A DNA stretch of 64,000 nucleotides from Harmonia axyridis. Its lineage: Eukaryota; Arthropoda; Insecta; Coleoptera; Coccinellidae. Of the stretch, positions 42,720-52,200 are shown one piece after another; positions within the stretch are counted from its first letter, which is position 1, and each line of letters starts with the position of its first letter. The notes below the pieces were generated by a model, which did no database searches, was not told the DNA's origin, and saw nothing but the letters and a program-made list of their open reading frames with translations. The position numbers and the translations under genes are program-made. The stretch is from NCBI RefSeq assembly GCF_914767665.1, contig NC_059504.1:28684001-28748000 (forward strand), in the 5' to 3' direction.

Positions 42720-43095
42720 AGGTTTTTTTTGGACGAATAGACAAAATTCCAGGACGAGCGTAAGCGAGTCCTGGAAGTCTGTGAGTCCAAAAAAACCATT
42801 TTCGGGCGTGTTGCGTACAATATTTTTTCGGCAACCGTGTGAAATAACACTATATCGCTGCTGCTTTCCAAATTTAATGCGATTGCGATCAATAAACATG
42901 CAAATTTTTGACAACTAATTTCATATGAACTGTCAGCCGTTATCTCGGTTGCTATGGATTCTATGATTCTTTTCCGGCCTAGTCCGGGAAGTACGTACTT
43001 TCCGGACTAGGCCGGGAAATGCTACTTTCCCAGAGAAAAAGCTTCCGGAAAGTGAGCACTTCCCGGACGGTTGCAGAAAAAAAATAATACAGCAC
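42720..43095. repeat. Foldback cluster with a near-perfect 50-bp palindrome
   Basis: TTTCCGGCCTAGTCCGGGAA and its inverse meet at GTACGTAC near 42990 (palindrome 42971-43019). The outer words 'tacaatattttttcggcaac' (about 42818) and 'cggttgcagaaaaaaaataa' (about 43068) are inverse partners, and 'ccaggacgagcgtaagcgagtcctgg' forms another hairpin at 42750-42775. GC-rich hairpins inside AT-rich DNA suggest a foldback transposon. Confidence 0.7.
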
Positions 43096-43099
43096 TGAT

Positions 43100-44750
43100 C
43101 AGGATTCAGGAGCTTTTTGGGCTCGTCCATTCATGAACGAATTGAGCCCTTGGAGAACACATATACTTATATACAATTATTGTGGGATCGTGGAGATGTA
43201 CTTGTATGAATTCTAGGTGGTGAAATATATCAGTTGGTATCACTAAAATTACAAAAGAGGTCCAACAGTTTATTATACAAACGTCAAACTCAAAAATGCT
43301 TAGGTACTTGTCATAAAGTAAAATGAATGATAATCATAGAAGCATGGAATAAGAACCTCGCATTCTCGAACATAATTAGAAATCTTTTCATTAATAAAGT
43401 ATCTATGTATGGACCATCATCAAGTCAAAATATCGAAAAAATTAAAAAATCAACTGAACTTCAAAGTGACAGAAAAATATTAGAAATAACTTTTAATGTA
43501 TGCACCTATTGTAATTTTAGAGTTTCATTTTTTTGAGTACAAGTGTAGGTAAAAATTTTTCACGTCAAATAAAGCCATGGTGAAATTTTGATCAAACTTG
43601 GGTCCTTTAAAATGTCGACTAAGTCAAGAAAATCTTTAACTGTGAATTTACAGAGATCTTTCAACACACTCGTAATGATTGAGTATTTATAAAGCTTCCA
43701 TGTTAATATCTCATTTCATTTCTTTTACTTCATAACCAGTAGGTTTTTTTGGTTTGTCGTTTGGAAATTCTCTGACTTTTTTGGTAATTTTAGTGGTCCT
43801 GATGATAGTTACTCGAGCCGAAAGCGCTGTACCTAACCTAACTTAACCTAAGGTTATACCAGCTAATGAAGAAAAAAAATATGCTGGAGTCTGAATACAT
43901 ATTTCAATTGATACCTAACCTTGATACACATATATGATCCCCAAAGGCGCAATAGCCGCATGAATGAATATCATCCTAACTAAAGGCCTTTTTTTTGTGG
44001 AAAAATTCAATAATTTTTAATCTTGAATGTTCAACTAGTTTCGTTGAGTCTAATTCATAACTCTCAGGAATGTTCTAAGAAGGAAGCACCACTTAACATT
44101 GACTTTTTGTTTTAAAAAACTCACAATCAATTTGGAAACAATTCCCCAATTAGGCTGCACAATCGAACAAAAATAACGGCAAAAACCAAAAATTGGATTA
44201 TAATAATGTTCAAAAAACGAATCAAATTTGCCGTGGAATCCCCTGTTTCAAATGCACCAGAAATTTTCACCCTATGTTTACAGTAATAGTTTGAGTTCCT
44301 AAGTGAAAAGAATTACAAAAATTCCATAGTTTTTGCGGGGTTACTTCGGAAGAAAATGAATGAATATCCAAAGATTTAAGATTATTCGCATATATAATAA
44401 TAATGCACATATTATCATAGAATTAAAAATATATCTATTCGAAAATTCCAATAGCAAAAGTTGCGATACGATTGTGTTTGATCAGACAAGAATAATATAT
44501 AACAATATGAAGTAATCGTCGTCAAAATATCGGTAACCTACAATTAAATGACACAAGAATTAACGAGTTTAAATGCCAATGAAAATTCTTTGAATGCTAT
44601 ATCGAAAACATTGTTCATGGACTACAGCTTACGCAAAGTTAGACGAGTTGTACGAATTGGAATGAATGGAACCAGTTTATGATTAACAAATATCGTGCAA
44701 GTTTACTAGAGGATCCGACACTCCCATACGAATCAGCTGTCTTATGTAGA
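43100..44750. other. Upstream region of the cuticle gene, no other gene seen
   Basis: AT-rich. It probably includes regulatory DNA of the cuticle gene, but I cannot name any site in it other than the core promoter listed separately. Confidence 0.45.
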
Positions 44751-44755
44751 TTCAC

Positions 44756-44792
44756 TATAAAAAAGTGAGTAATTCTTAGGAAGGTATCACTT
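44756..44792 (+). promoter_or_regulatory. Core promoter of the cuticle gene
   Basis: TATAAAAAA at 44756-44764, with an initiator-like TCACTT at 44787-44792. The likely start A is about 33 nt downstream of the TATA box, the normal spacing. The 5' UTR would be about 35 nt. Confidence 0.75.
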
Positions 44793-44823
44793 CAAGTTCA
44801 GCATCCAAAGCATCAGTTAACAA

Positions 44824-45725
44824 TGGCAGCTAAAGTGAGTATATACTTATCATTCAATTATTCATGTTTCAAGTGAATCAAAAGTAAAAAACCGTAATTT
44901 ATTCATAATTATTTCGTTGATTTTAATACAATATATTTCTATTCGCAGTTCGTAGTTCTCTTCGCCGCTTTGGCTTACGCTAATGCCGGATATTTGGGAG
45001 TCCCTGCCGCTGTTTCAACTTACTCTGCACCAGCCCTATCTTATGCTGCCCCAGCAGTTGCTGCAGTTCATGCTGCTCCAGTAGCTTCTTCATATTCTTA
45101 CACTAATAAAATCCAATCAGCACCTGTTGCATATGCTGCCCCTGCTGTCTCATACGCCGCCCCTGCTGTCTCATACGCTGCCCCAGCTGTCTCATACGCC
45201 GCCCCAGCTGTAGCTGCCGTTCATGCCGCTCCAGTAGCCATTGCTAAGACCCTTCCAGCTGCCACTTCTTACTCCTACACCAACAGAATTTCCCAATCTG
45301 CATATGCTGCTCCAGTTGCCACCTATGCTGCTGCATCTCCAGTAATCAAATCTTATGCTACCACCTACGCCGCTGCTCCAGCAATCTCATACTCCGCTCC
45401 AGTAGCTACTGTTCACGCTACCCCTGCTGTAGCCAGCTATTCCGCTGTCCATGCTGCCCCAATTACCACCTACGCCGCTGCTGCTCCAGTACTCAGAGCT
45501 CAAGGTGTATCAGTTCACCCATCGTCAGCCCTTTCCTATGCTGCCCCAGTAGCTGCTGTACATGCAGCCCCAGCATTCACCTCCTACGCTGCTCCAGCCA
45601 TCACATCATATGCTGCTCCAGCTATCAGCTCCTACGCCGCCCCATCCTTCACCTCATATGCTGCCTCAGGCCTTAGCTCCTATGCTTCTCCAGCTTTGAC
45701 TTACTCCCAGAAACTCCATCTTTAA
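44824..45725 (+). CDS. Alanine/proline-rich cuticle protein (AAPA/YAAPA type)
   Basis: A structural protein of the chitinous cuticle, secreted by epidermal cells. The gene has two coding exons: 44824-44835 (M-A-A-K, donor GTGAGT) and 44949-45725 (acceptor TTCGCAG), giving 262 residues. The tiny first exon with the signal peptide split after four codons is typical of insect cuticle protein genes. The joined start gives a signal peptide ending ALAYANA. The mature part is low complexity: many YAAPA/AAPV words, four tandem YAAPAVS units, repeated AAVHAAPVA and two TSYSYTN(K/R)I words. There is no RR chitin-binding domain, so it belongs to the low-complexity CPLC-like group. Reading only from the internal ATG at 44970 would lose the signal peptide. 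The TATA promoter fits strong, stage-specific expression. Confidence 0.92.
45131..45214 (+). repeat. 21-nt tandem repeat coding YAAPAVS
   Basis: Four units of 'tatgctgcccctgctgtctca' type within the cuticle gene. They differ mostly at third positions, a sign of expansion followed by selection on the peptide. Confidence 0.85.
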
Positions 45726-45796
45726 ATTTTAGACTGAAGACAGATATGTATTCCATCCAAATGATGGCCACGACACATAATTAATTTTTTCATGTA

Positions 45797-45802
45797 AATA
45801 AA
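45797..45802 (+). terminator. Poly(A) signal of the cuticle gene
   Basis: AATAAA 72 nt after the stop codon. Confidence 0.75.
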
Positions 45803-48424
45803 TTATAATTAATTAAGAAACAACATATCGCCTTTTATTCCAAAGAGTCAACAATTTTTTCAAATATAAATGAAACCATAACAACAAACATCAGAGTAAA
45901 TCTGAAACTATATACATAAAACTAGACTCTGATGTTGTTATTCGTTTGATTTTTCGATTGATTCAAATATTTCACAATAGCCTATATTCGAATAGAAAAA
46001 CATTTAGCCATCTTCAGAAAATTATTGTTGAATTATTGACATTTGATTCTGAACTTTTTGCTGATTTTGTATAAGATTTATTTGGAATACAAACAACGGA
46101 AATACTCCTCGATGAAGAAAAAATATTTCAGAAAATGATACTCTCGAAATAAGTATGTGTTCATGTTTGGTACCTACCAACCATCACTTGCCATCACCTG
46201 AAGGTAGACGATCTATCGAGGGCTCACAGAAATTATACGTATTTTGAAAAAGAGATTTGATGTTCCTTAATTGAAAGTTAAGTTATCAACGCATTTATAA
46301 AGTAGTCCAATTTTTGCCAGTTATAAAAAGTAATGATGTCCATACTTTCGAATTATTCGCTCACAAACATTTATTAAGCGTTGGTGTCAAATGTGTAAAA
46401 GCTCAACTTATATTATTTTATTTCTGGAGTCCACAACTTGTGAAAGATCTTATATGCCAATTAACTTACTTTATTTAAATATCTTGAGGAAAAACTTGTC
46501 GATGAAAAATCACAGAATTGTTTGAAAAATTTTCAAAGTTTAATTTTCCATGATGCAGATGCATTTAATAAAAAAAGAATGATAAAGAAAAGAATAACGG
46601 ACAAGTTTTAAAATTGGAAATTTTTTTTATATTTAATATGTAGGTACCTAATACCAAGATATATAAAATATTGGCGGCAAAATTAGTTGATTGTAATAAA
46701 AAGGTATATTGCTTTTTTAATATGTCAAAACTGATGCATCCAAGAGTATGCATTTACACACCCCAGTTTTCTGTTCATGTTGATAATTTTTTCTTCAAAA
46801 CCGGGCGCCGATGATTCATTTGCAGATATTTTATAACAACAATCTGTTTCTTGTAGGTCAACCGATTACCAAACCAAAACCCGACTTGTACACCTAGACT
46901 CGGATAATAAACAATCTTCGGTTCTTTGGATTCTATAAGTAGATCGATTTGTCGAATGAGACAAATGTGAAAGTTTGGCTCAATTGAACCTATTGGACGA
47001 ACGAATCATTTTCAGAGTGAAGTCCCGATTCTAGCGTTACCAATGTCCGTGCGGCGGAATAGAAGATAACTTTCAAACTGTGGGACCTATAGAAAATAGA
47101 AAGATGAAATTTTCAGGGTAGGTTATTCGGATAACAAATGACGTGGTGAAGTTCGTTGAATGCAGAATACGACAAGTGGTTCCATTAATGTGTCCGTTAA
47201 CAATTTTGTGTTTCTAGCAATTTCGAAACTGCAGGTTCGATCGAGCTGAAAATTTACACTTGGATGTAAAATGACCATTTGAAGCAACATATTGATCGCT
47301 TAATCGAGGCCATAAAAAATTGAGGAATGAATATCTGAGTATCTTTAAAATTGTTTAACAAATCCTTTCGATAACGATGTTGTTAACCTGAGGAACTAAA
47401 GATTAGCATTGTGCTACATCCATTGGCAGATAATTTTTTCTATAAAATCATCCTAATCACACATTTACCTTGGAACAGCTGAAGCTATGTGGTAAACTTT
47501 TTTCTATCCATTTTGTTGACGGCTCTGTTCAGAGATGAAATGTTTTTCTATTCGGTAAAGTGAAATAACCTCATCGAATATCATTTCCTAAAAAAAATTT
47601 TCTACAAATTTGGTTATGGTTTTCTTCAAGTTGATCTTACCAAAATATAAAAAATTCATAGAAGTTGTAAACTTATAGGATATAATTTTTTCTTTTATGA
47701 TATTATTGTACTTGCTGTTTCATCACATTGAGAATAACGATAAAAATTTTTATCAGGTATAAAAAAGTTTTCAATTCATAGGTAATTATGCAGCCCTTGC
47801 CTTTCGTCTTTGAAGCATTTCTAAATTTTCGATGACAATCTGCCCTAATCTGTAACTAGAATAGAAACGAACAAATCGGATCGTAATATGAGAAATCGGA
47901 ATGTTTCACCCAAACTTGGTACTCTGTATCCAATTCTTCTTCTATCGCCAAATGTAATTGGTAATTGATATCCATAGTAATTCTACTTGAGTTATAGAAT
48001 ACAATTCGGCACAATTCCGGTGAAAAAGGTACTCGAATCTTTTCGCGAATGGTATCGAATAAGCTTCAATTTCTAAACTCAAACTAGATATATTTTCAGC
48101 AAATTAAACTCGAATAAACGATACTAGATAAAACACTGGAGTTTTTCAATCTATTCCCATTCATTTTCGAATAATCTAGTTTTAGTATAAAATGAAAATT
48201 TAGCCAAACATCATGGAATAATGTGGCGTGTTGATTTTGAGATATTTCAAACTTCTATTCTAATGGATTGATCATTAGTTTCAATGGATTAACTAACAGT
48301 TTCACTAGAAGTAGATTGGTAAGAAATTCAATAAGAACAGATGATCCACATGTTGAAAAATTCACAGTTCACAGTGGAGATAATATCATTATGGAGTTGT
48401 AGTTACCGCATTCTAATCCACAGA
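45803..48424. other. Intergenic, no gene seen
   Basis: AT-rich. I looked here for upstream RpS15 exons on the plus strand and did not find any. Confidence 0.5.
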
Positions 48425-48550
48425 GTATTCATAATCGTTCAACGAATCGTTTCGAAAATTATGTTGTCACCTTCAGTAGGTAACAAAATGTTACTGTTTC
48501 TTCATCAAGATGACAACATCGTTGTTGAAACGATTCGCTGAATGATTATT
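48425..48550. repeat. Penelope-like inverted repeat with hammerhead-like arms
   Basis: The arms are inverse copies: 'gttcaacgaatcgtttcgaa' (about 48438) against 'gaaacgattcgctgaatgat' (about 48528), and 'gttgtcaccttcagtaggta' against 'atcaagatgacaac'. Each arm has a CTGAAG/CAAGATGACAAC...GAAACGAT order like the hammerhead region of Penelope terminal repeats. Stem II (ACAAC/GTTGT) is well kept in the plus-strand copy. No Penelope coding sequence is attached. Confidence 0.5.
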
Positions 48551-48888
48551 ATAAATTTTCCGTATATTAAAGTGTGGTTATTACTATTTTATTATGATAT
48601 TATGTCCATTGTGAACTAAAAAATTCCATATTATTCAGCATGATCTGAAATTGTACTGGTGACTTTTTTTTCCATTCTACAACTGTTCACATTGCTTCTT
48701 CTACATTTTATAGACTTCAACGCTTTATAACATCGAATTTATAGTGTATTGAGTTATCAAGAAATCGTTTGTTTATTATTTTGGTGCTGTAATTTTTTCC
48801 TTTGAAAATATTTAGTTCATCTTTGCGGTGGAGCAATCACAAATTTGATGCGAAGAGCTCTTTTAGTTTGCGAAAACATTTTTAACAG

Positions 48889-49011
48889 GAAGTTAAGCCA
48901 GAAATGATCGGCCACTATTTCGGAGAGTTCTCTTTGACTTACAAACCAGTTAAACACGGAAGACCAGGTATTGGTGCTACACACAGCAGTAGATTCATAC
49001 CCCTCAAGTAA
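48889..49011 (+). CDS. RpS15: Ribosomal protein S15 (uS19), last exon
   Basis: Codes 40 residues starting EVKPEMIGHY and ending GATHSSRFIPLK plus stop, the highly conserved C-terminus of cytosolic uS19 in the small ribosomal subunit. It starts right after a consensus acceptor (TTTTTAACAG), at a position that splits the conserved 'NQVE(I/V)KPEMIG' region, as an internal exon border would. A poly(A) signal follows at 49124. The other roughly 108 residues are not in the window: no upstream exon is found in the 3 kb before it. It is either the end of a gene with a long intron or a stranded copy of the last exon. No disabling change is seen. Confidence 0.85.
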   Translation, partial: EVKPEMIGHYFGEFSLTYKPVKHGRPGIGATHSSRFIPLK

Positions 49012-49123
49012 TCTGTAATTTGTATTTAATTTTTGTGATTCAGTTTACGGATTCTACACATTCCAAACCGGTGGAAATTTCAGAGTTCTTTCTTTTCCAA
49101 AGGTAAGATATAATATTGAAAAT

Positions 49124-49129
49124 AATAAA
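49124..49129 (+). terminator. Poly(A) signal after the RpS15 exon
   Basis: AATAAA 113 nt downstream of the stop, a plausible 3' end. Confidence 0.55.
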
Positions 49130-49880
49130 CTATTATTTATGAATAATTCTTATTATTTTTATTATTATTTATACTTCACAAATTCAACAACATGATGATT
49201 TTTTTTAAATTTTAAGTTTAGCAATTGAAGGTCCGATAGATGTGGTTCATAAATAAGCAGATGACATGCAGTTTTTGAAAAATTCATGAACATTGTCGAT
49301 GTACTACTTCAAAGAAACATATCGTAAATATTCCAGAGATTCTGTTCATTTGCATAGATTTTGTTTTTCAAGAGACTCCACAGAACGAATTCGAGTGTAG
49401 TTGAATCTGAAGACCTGGCTGACCACTCTATAGAGTCTGATCTTCCAATCATCCAATCTTACTACCAGTAAACTTTCTATCCAAAAATGCAAAGGCAGTG
49501 TGGAGGTGCTGAAATTGCTGGTATATCAATTTTCATAGTAAATAAAAAAAAACAATCAACAATTCAAATTTCGCCTAACTGATGATCAGGATACATTCGA
49601 GAAATACTGTTCCAATCAAACAGTAGGTACCCAAAAATACCGATTCAGACATTGAGTTTTTGGAAAGTTCGATTATGGACTAGGAAATCAGTTGAATTCG
49701 AAAAGAATGTAAACTCATCGGAAAAGGAAATTCTCTTCAACATCTATTCTCGTAGTCATAATTTCACAAAATGCCTGTCGCCTATCAAAATTATCTTCAT
49801 TCGCTTGGTGCACCAAATGTATTTTATAGGGGAGGAATTTATGTTTCAGAATTCGGCGAATACAGCTTCTACCGATATTG
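49130..49880. other. Intergenic, no gene seen
   Basis: AT-rich. The frame at 49652-49981 has no domain and runs into the piggyBac-like end, so I do not call it a gene. Confidence 0.45.
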
Positions 49881-50312
49881 TTAACCCTTCGTTAGGCGCG
49901 CAGTATTTCCTAACGCGTTCAGGCGCGTGGTCCACGATCGTAGACCATAATTATTTGTCATTAAATGAGATATTGAGTTGAATATTCTCCGGGTTTATTG
50001 TGAATTTATTTTTGTTCATGTCTCAGCTTCAATGTTGAATTTTTTTTTTTATCAAATTTCCAAAAATTGTATGTACTGTGAAGAATGACAACCTAAAGAA
50101 TTCCTTTTTTCACACATTTATTGGCTTCTCGTTAATTTTGGGCAACAAACAAAAAACAATTAAAAATAAAAAAAAATGAATATTCTGATTTATAGATATA
50201 ACAAGTAAAAAATATATTTTGTTCGATGAATAAAAAGTCATCGTGTGCATGGAAATTCGACTTGAAAATTAAGATTTTTTCAGCCATCCAAACAGTCAAT
50301 ACAAGTATCTAC

Positions 50313-50828
50313 TGCTTATTCTTTGCATGCGTGTTTTCTGCATTTTACGCAGACTTTTCTTGATGATTTGTAGCGGCTTTGAGCACATATATGACATCGT
50401 CTGTCAACATTTTCTTGCATTGGCAGATCAGGAGGAGGGGGTGATGTTGCATCAAGTCCACGAAGAGTACGCGCTTGTTCATCGCAATTGTTTATTGTTG
50501 CATCTTTTCTCCACTCAGTTTCTTCATCTTTTTCCATATAAAAGCACCCACTTTCATTATGAGCACCTTCACATTGTAAAAAAAAACATTCACTTTCAGA
50601 TGAAAGTGAATGTTTTTTTTTGATGATGAAGATTCATCATCTTGTCCGGCTTCTTTTGAATTCGACTCATGATTTTTTCTACTGAGTTTTTATTCTCGTC
50701 CATTTTATTTCATCTTCTTCAATTTTATCGAATAGACTTTCTTCCCAATTCGAAATTTCATGGAAACATCTTAGCCAAACCCCCGGATCTGTGCTCAGTC
50801 CTATACGCCTCTTCTTAGGGTCAGACAT
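50313..50828 (-). pseudogene. PiggyBac-like transposase, N-terminus joined to Cys-rich C-terminus
   Basis: The N-terminal piece starts at the ATG at 50828 and reads MSDPKKRRIGLSTDPGVWL for 49 codons, with an acidic run (EESLFDKIEEDE), until a stop at 50679. The C-terminal piece (about 50537-50316) contains RRCHICAQSRYKSSRKVCVK and ends CRKHACKEH-like. This is the CxxC...CxxC...H cysteine-rich domain that ends piggyBac transposases and binds the terminal repeats. The DDD catalytic domain of some 400 residues is absent. Frames between the two pieces are shifted. Confidence 0.8.
50576..50622. repeat. Perfect hairpin, about 20-bp stem
   Basis: AACATTCACTTTCA and its inverse TGAAAGTGAATGTT, extended by A and T runs, with almost no loop. 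It lies in the gap between the two transposase pieces, so it may mark the deletion joint. Position is approximate by a base or two. Confidence 0.7.
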
Positions 50829-50943
50829 AATATTTGTTACTGAAACATGAATATTCATGAAATAATAATATCATAAGAATACATAAATAAATTTTGCGAA
50901 TCATAGAATGAACTCGATTATATTTGCAATAATTCAATATTGT

Positions 50944-51098
50944 TATAGTATATCCAAAGTCACTTGGAGGAAGCCAAAATATTTCGATTATACAAGGGTT
51001 GTCTAATTTCCCAGGAATTCCTTTGCGGTATCGACTTCAAAGGTACATCTGACCATGCGTTTTTATGGACTAGTTCCAGTGACTTTGGATGTACTATA
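50944..51098. mobile_element. Short MITE with TA-flanked inverted repeats
   Basis: TATAGTATATCCAAAGTCAC on the left and its inverse (GTGACTTTGGATGTACTATA) on the right, 155 bp in all. One to two mismatches in the arms. No coding content. It abuts or overlaps the worn right end of the piggyBac-like element. Confidence 0.7.
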
Positions 51099-51659
51099 CA
51101 ACATTACTTGACGATAGTTGATGCTAGACCTATAAATCTTTCAAATCTTACGACTGCCAATTCGAACAAAGTTTTTCAACTTGGAACCGTTAGATATACC
51201 GAACTTCTCCATGTTACAATAATGAAGTCTTTCACGGCTGAATTGTTCAACAAAATTGGAAAATTCCGAGATTTTCTGCAATATTCAAGTCAGTTTCTCA
51301 CTTGACGTTTCGCTTACTACTGCGGCAGACATTTTTACAGGTTTTCTGGTCGTATATTGTCAGGGCCGCCTCCAGGACCGGCATACTGGACATTTTGCCG
51401 GGGCGCCAACTTGCAGGGGAATAGTCAGTTAATAAAACAAGACATAATTTTTGACTTTGGACGTTTGGTTTCCACGGAAGATTTCATTTATGGTTGAATT
51501 CTTATCTCTCAAGCAGATTTCAGTTCGTGAACCACATAGTTCCATCCCCTCTTGTAAAGAAAATAAAAATATCGCAATCGGACAAAATCGTATTCAGTCC
51601 GAATGTCCAATAAATCTTTGGTGATTCCTTGTACACCCTGTATATTATAATCCCCAAAT
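51099..51659. other. Intergenic, transposon-end remnants only
   Basis: CAGGGCCG at about 51361 resembles a hAT terminus and 'acaccctgta' at about 51632 a mariner terminus, but neither has a partner nearby. No gene. Confidence 0.4.
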
Positions 51660-52200
51660 GCAAGAGTGCAACAAACTGATCCCGGACCATCCTCGATCGA
51701 AAACCCATTAACCAAACAACCGACAATGATATTCAAAGGGACATCCCTCCAGCATCTCCCCTGCCCCTCCAAGTTCGAGGTCATGTGTAGCGGAAACAAG
51801 TTCGCATTCATCCGAAATTCCTGGGCGTATTCAATAACACAGACGCCCTACCCTCCATCCCCTCGCCGACCGGGCGTCGTGTCAGTCGTCAATAAAGGAA
51901 ATGACTCTTCATTCAACTCGGTTTTCGGAATTGTGGAACGAGAAGTGTTCGCAATTCTTCCTCATCCCGCTAAAAGGTTTTTCGAGTATGATTTATGCGG
52001 GAAATGTTCAGGAATAAACTCCACGGAAAGTTCGACAAATTATGACACGACGCCCTGCTTCTGCAGGGCGCCAGATGAATGGCCATTGTGGCGAGAGGGT
52101 CCCGCGGGTCCTTGTGTATTATCCCGAGGATATGTTCATCAGCAGTCAACATATGTGTCGGAATGCGAATGGGATGCGATGAAACTTACCCCGAGATGAA
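51660..52200. other. GC-richer island with an open frame of 177 codons
   Basis: Clearly GC-richer than its flanks, with many CpG. The plus strand is open from 51666 to 52199. The residues (for example PSPRRPGVVSVVNKGNDSS) fit no family I know, and the minus strand is open in part too. It contains the perfect hairpin CGCCCTGC/GCAGGGCG at 52051-52070. It could be a distal exon or a promoter/5' UTR island of a gene outside the window. Confidence 0.3.

Larger units (their letters stand above)
49881..51000 (-). mobile_element. Internally deleted piggyBac-like element
   Basis: The left end is TTAACCCTTCGTTAGGCGCG, where TTAA is the piggyBac target and CCCT the usual terminal start. Minus-strand coding pieces show a transposase start and the Cys-rich transposase end but nothing between them. 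The right end is unclear. 'acaagggtt' at 50992-51000 may be a worn partner, and a small MITE overlaps it. The element is non-autonomous. Confidence 0.7.

Noticed and set aside
49652..49981. 109-codon frame upstream of the piggyBac-like element
   Set aside because: Its C-terminal part is the translation of the transposon's terminal sequence, and the rest has no domain.
52051..52070. Hairpin CGCCCTGC/GCAGGGCG as a transcription terminator
   Set aside because: Intrinsic terminators are a bacterial feature. This is eukaryotic DNA, and no T-run follows.
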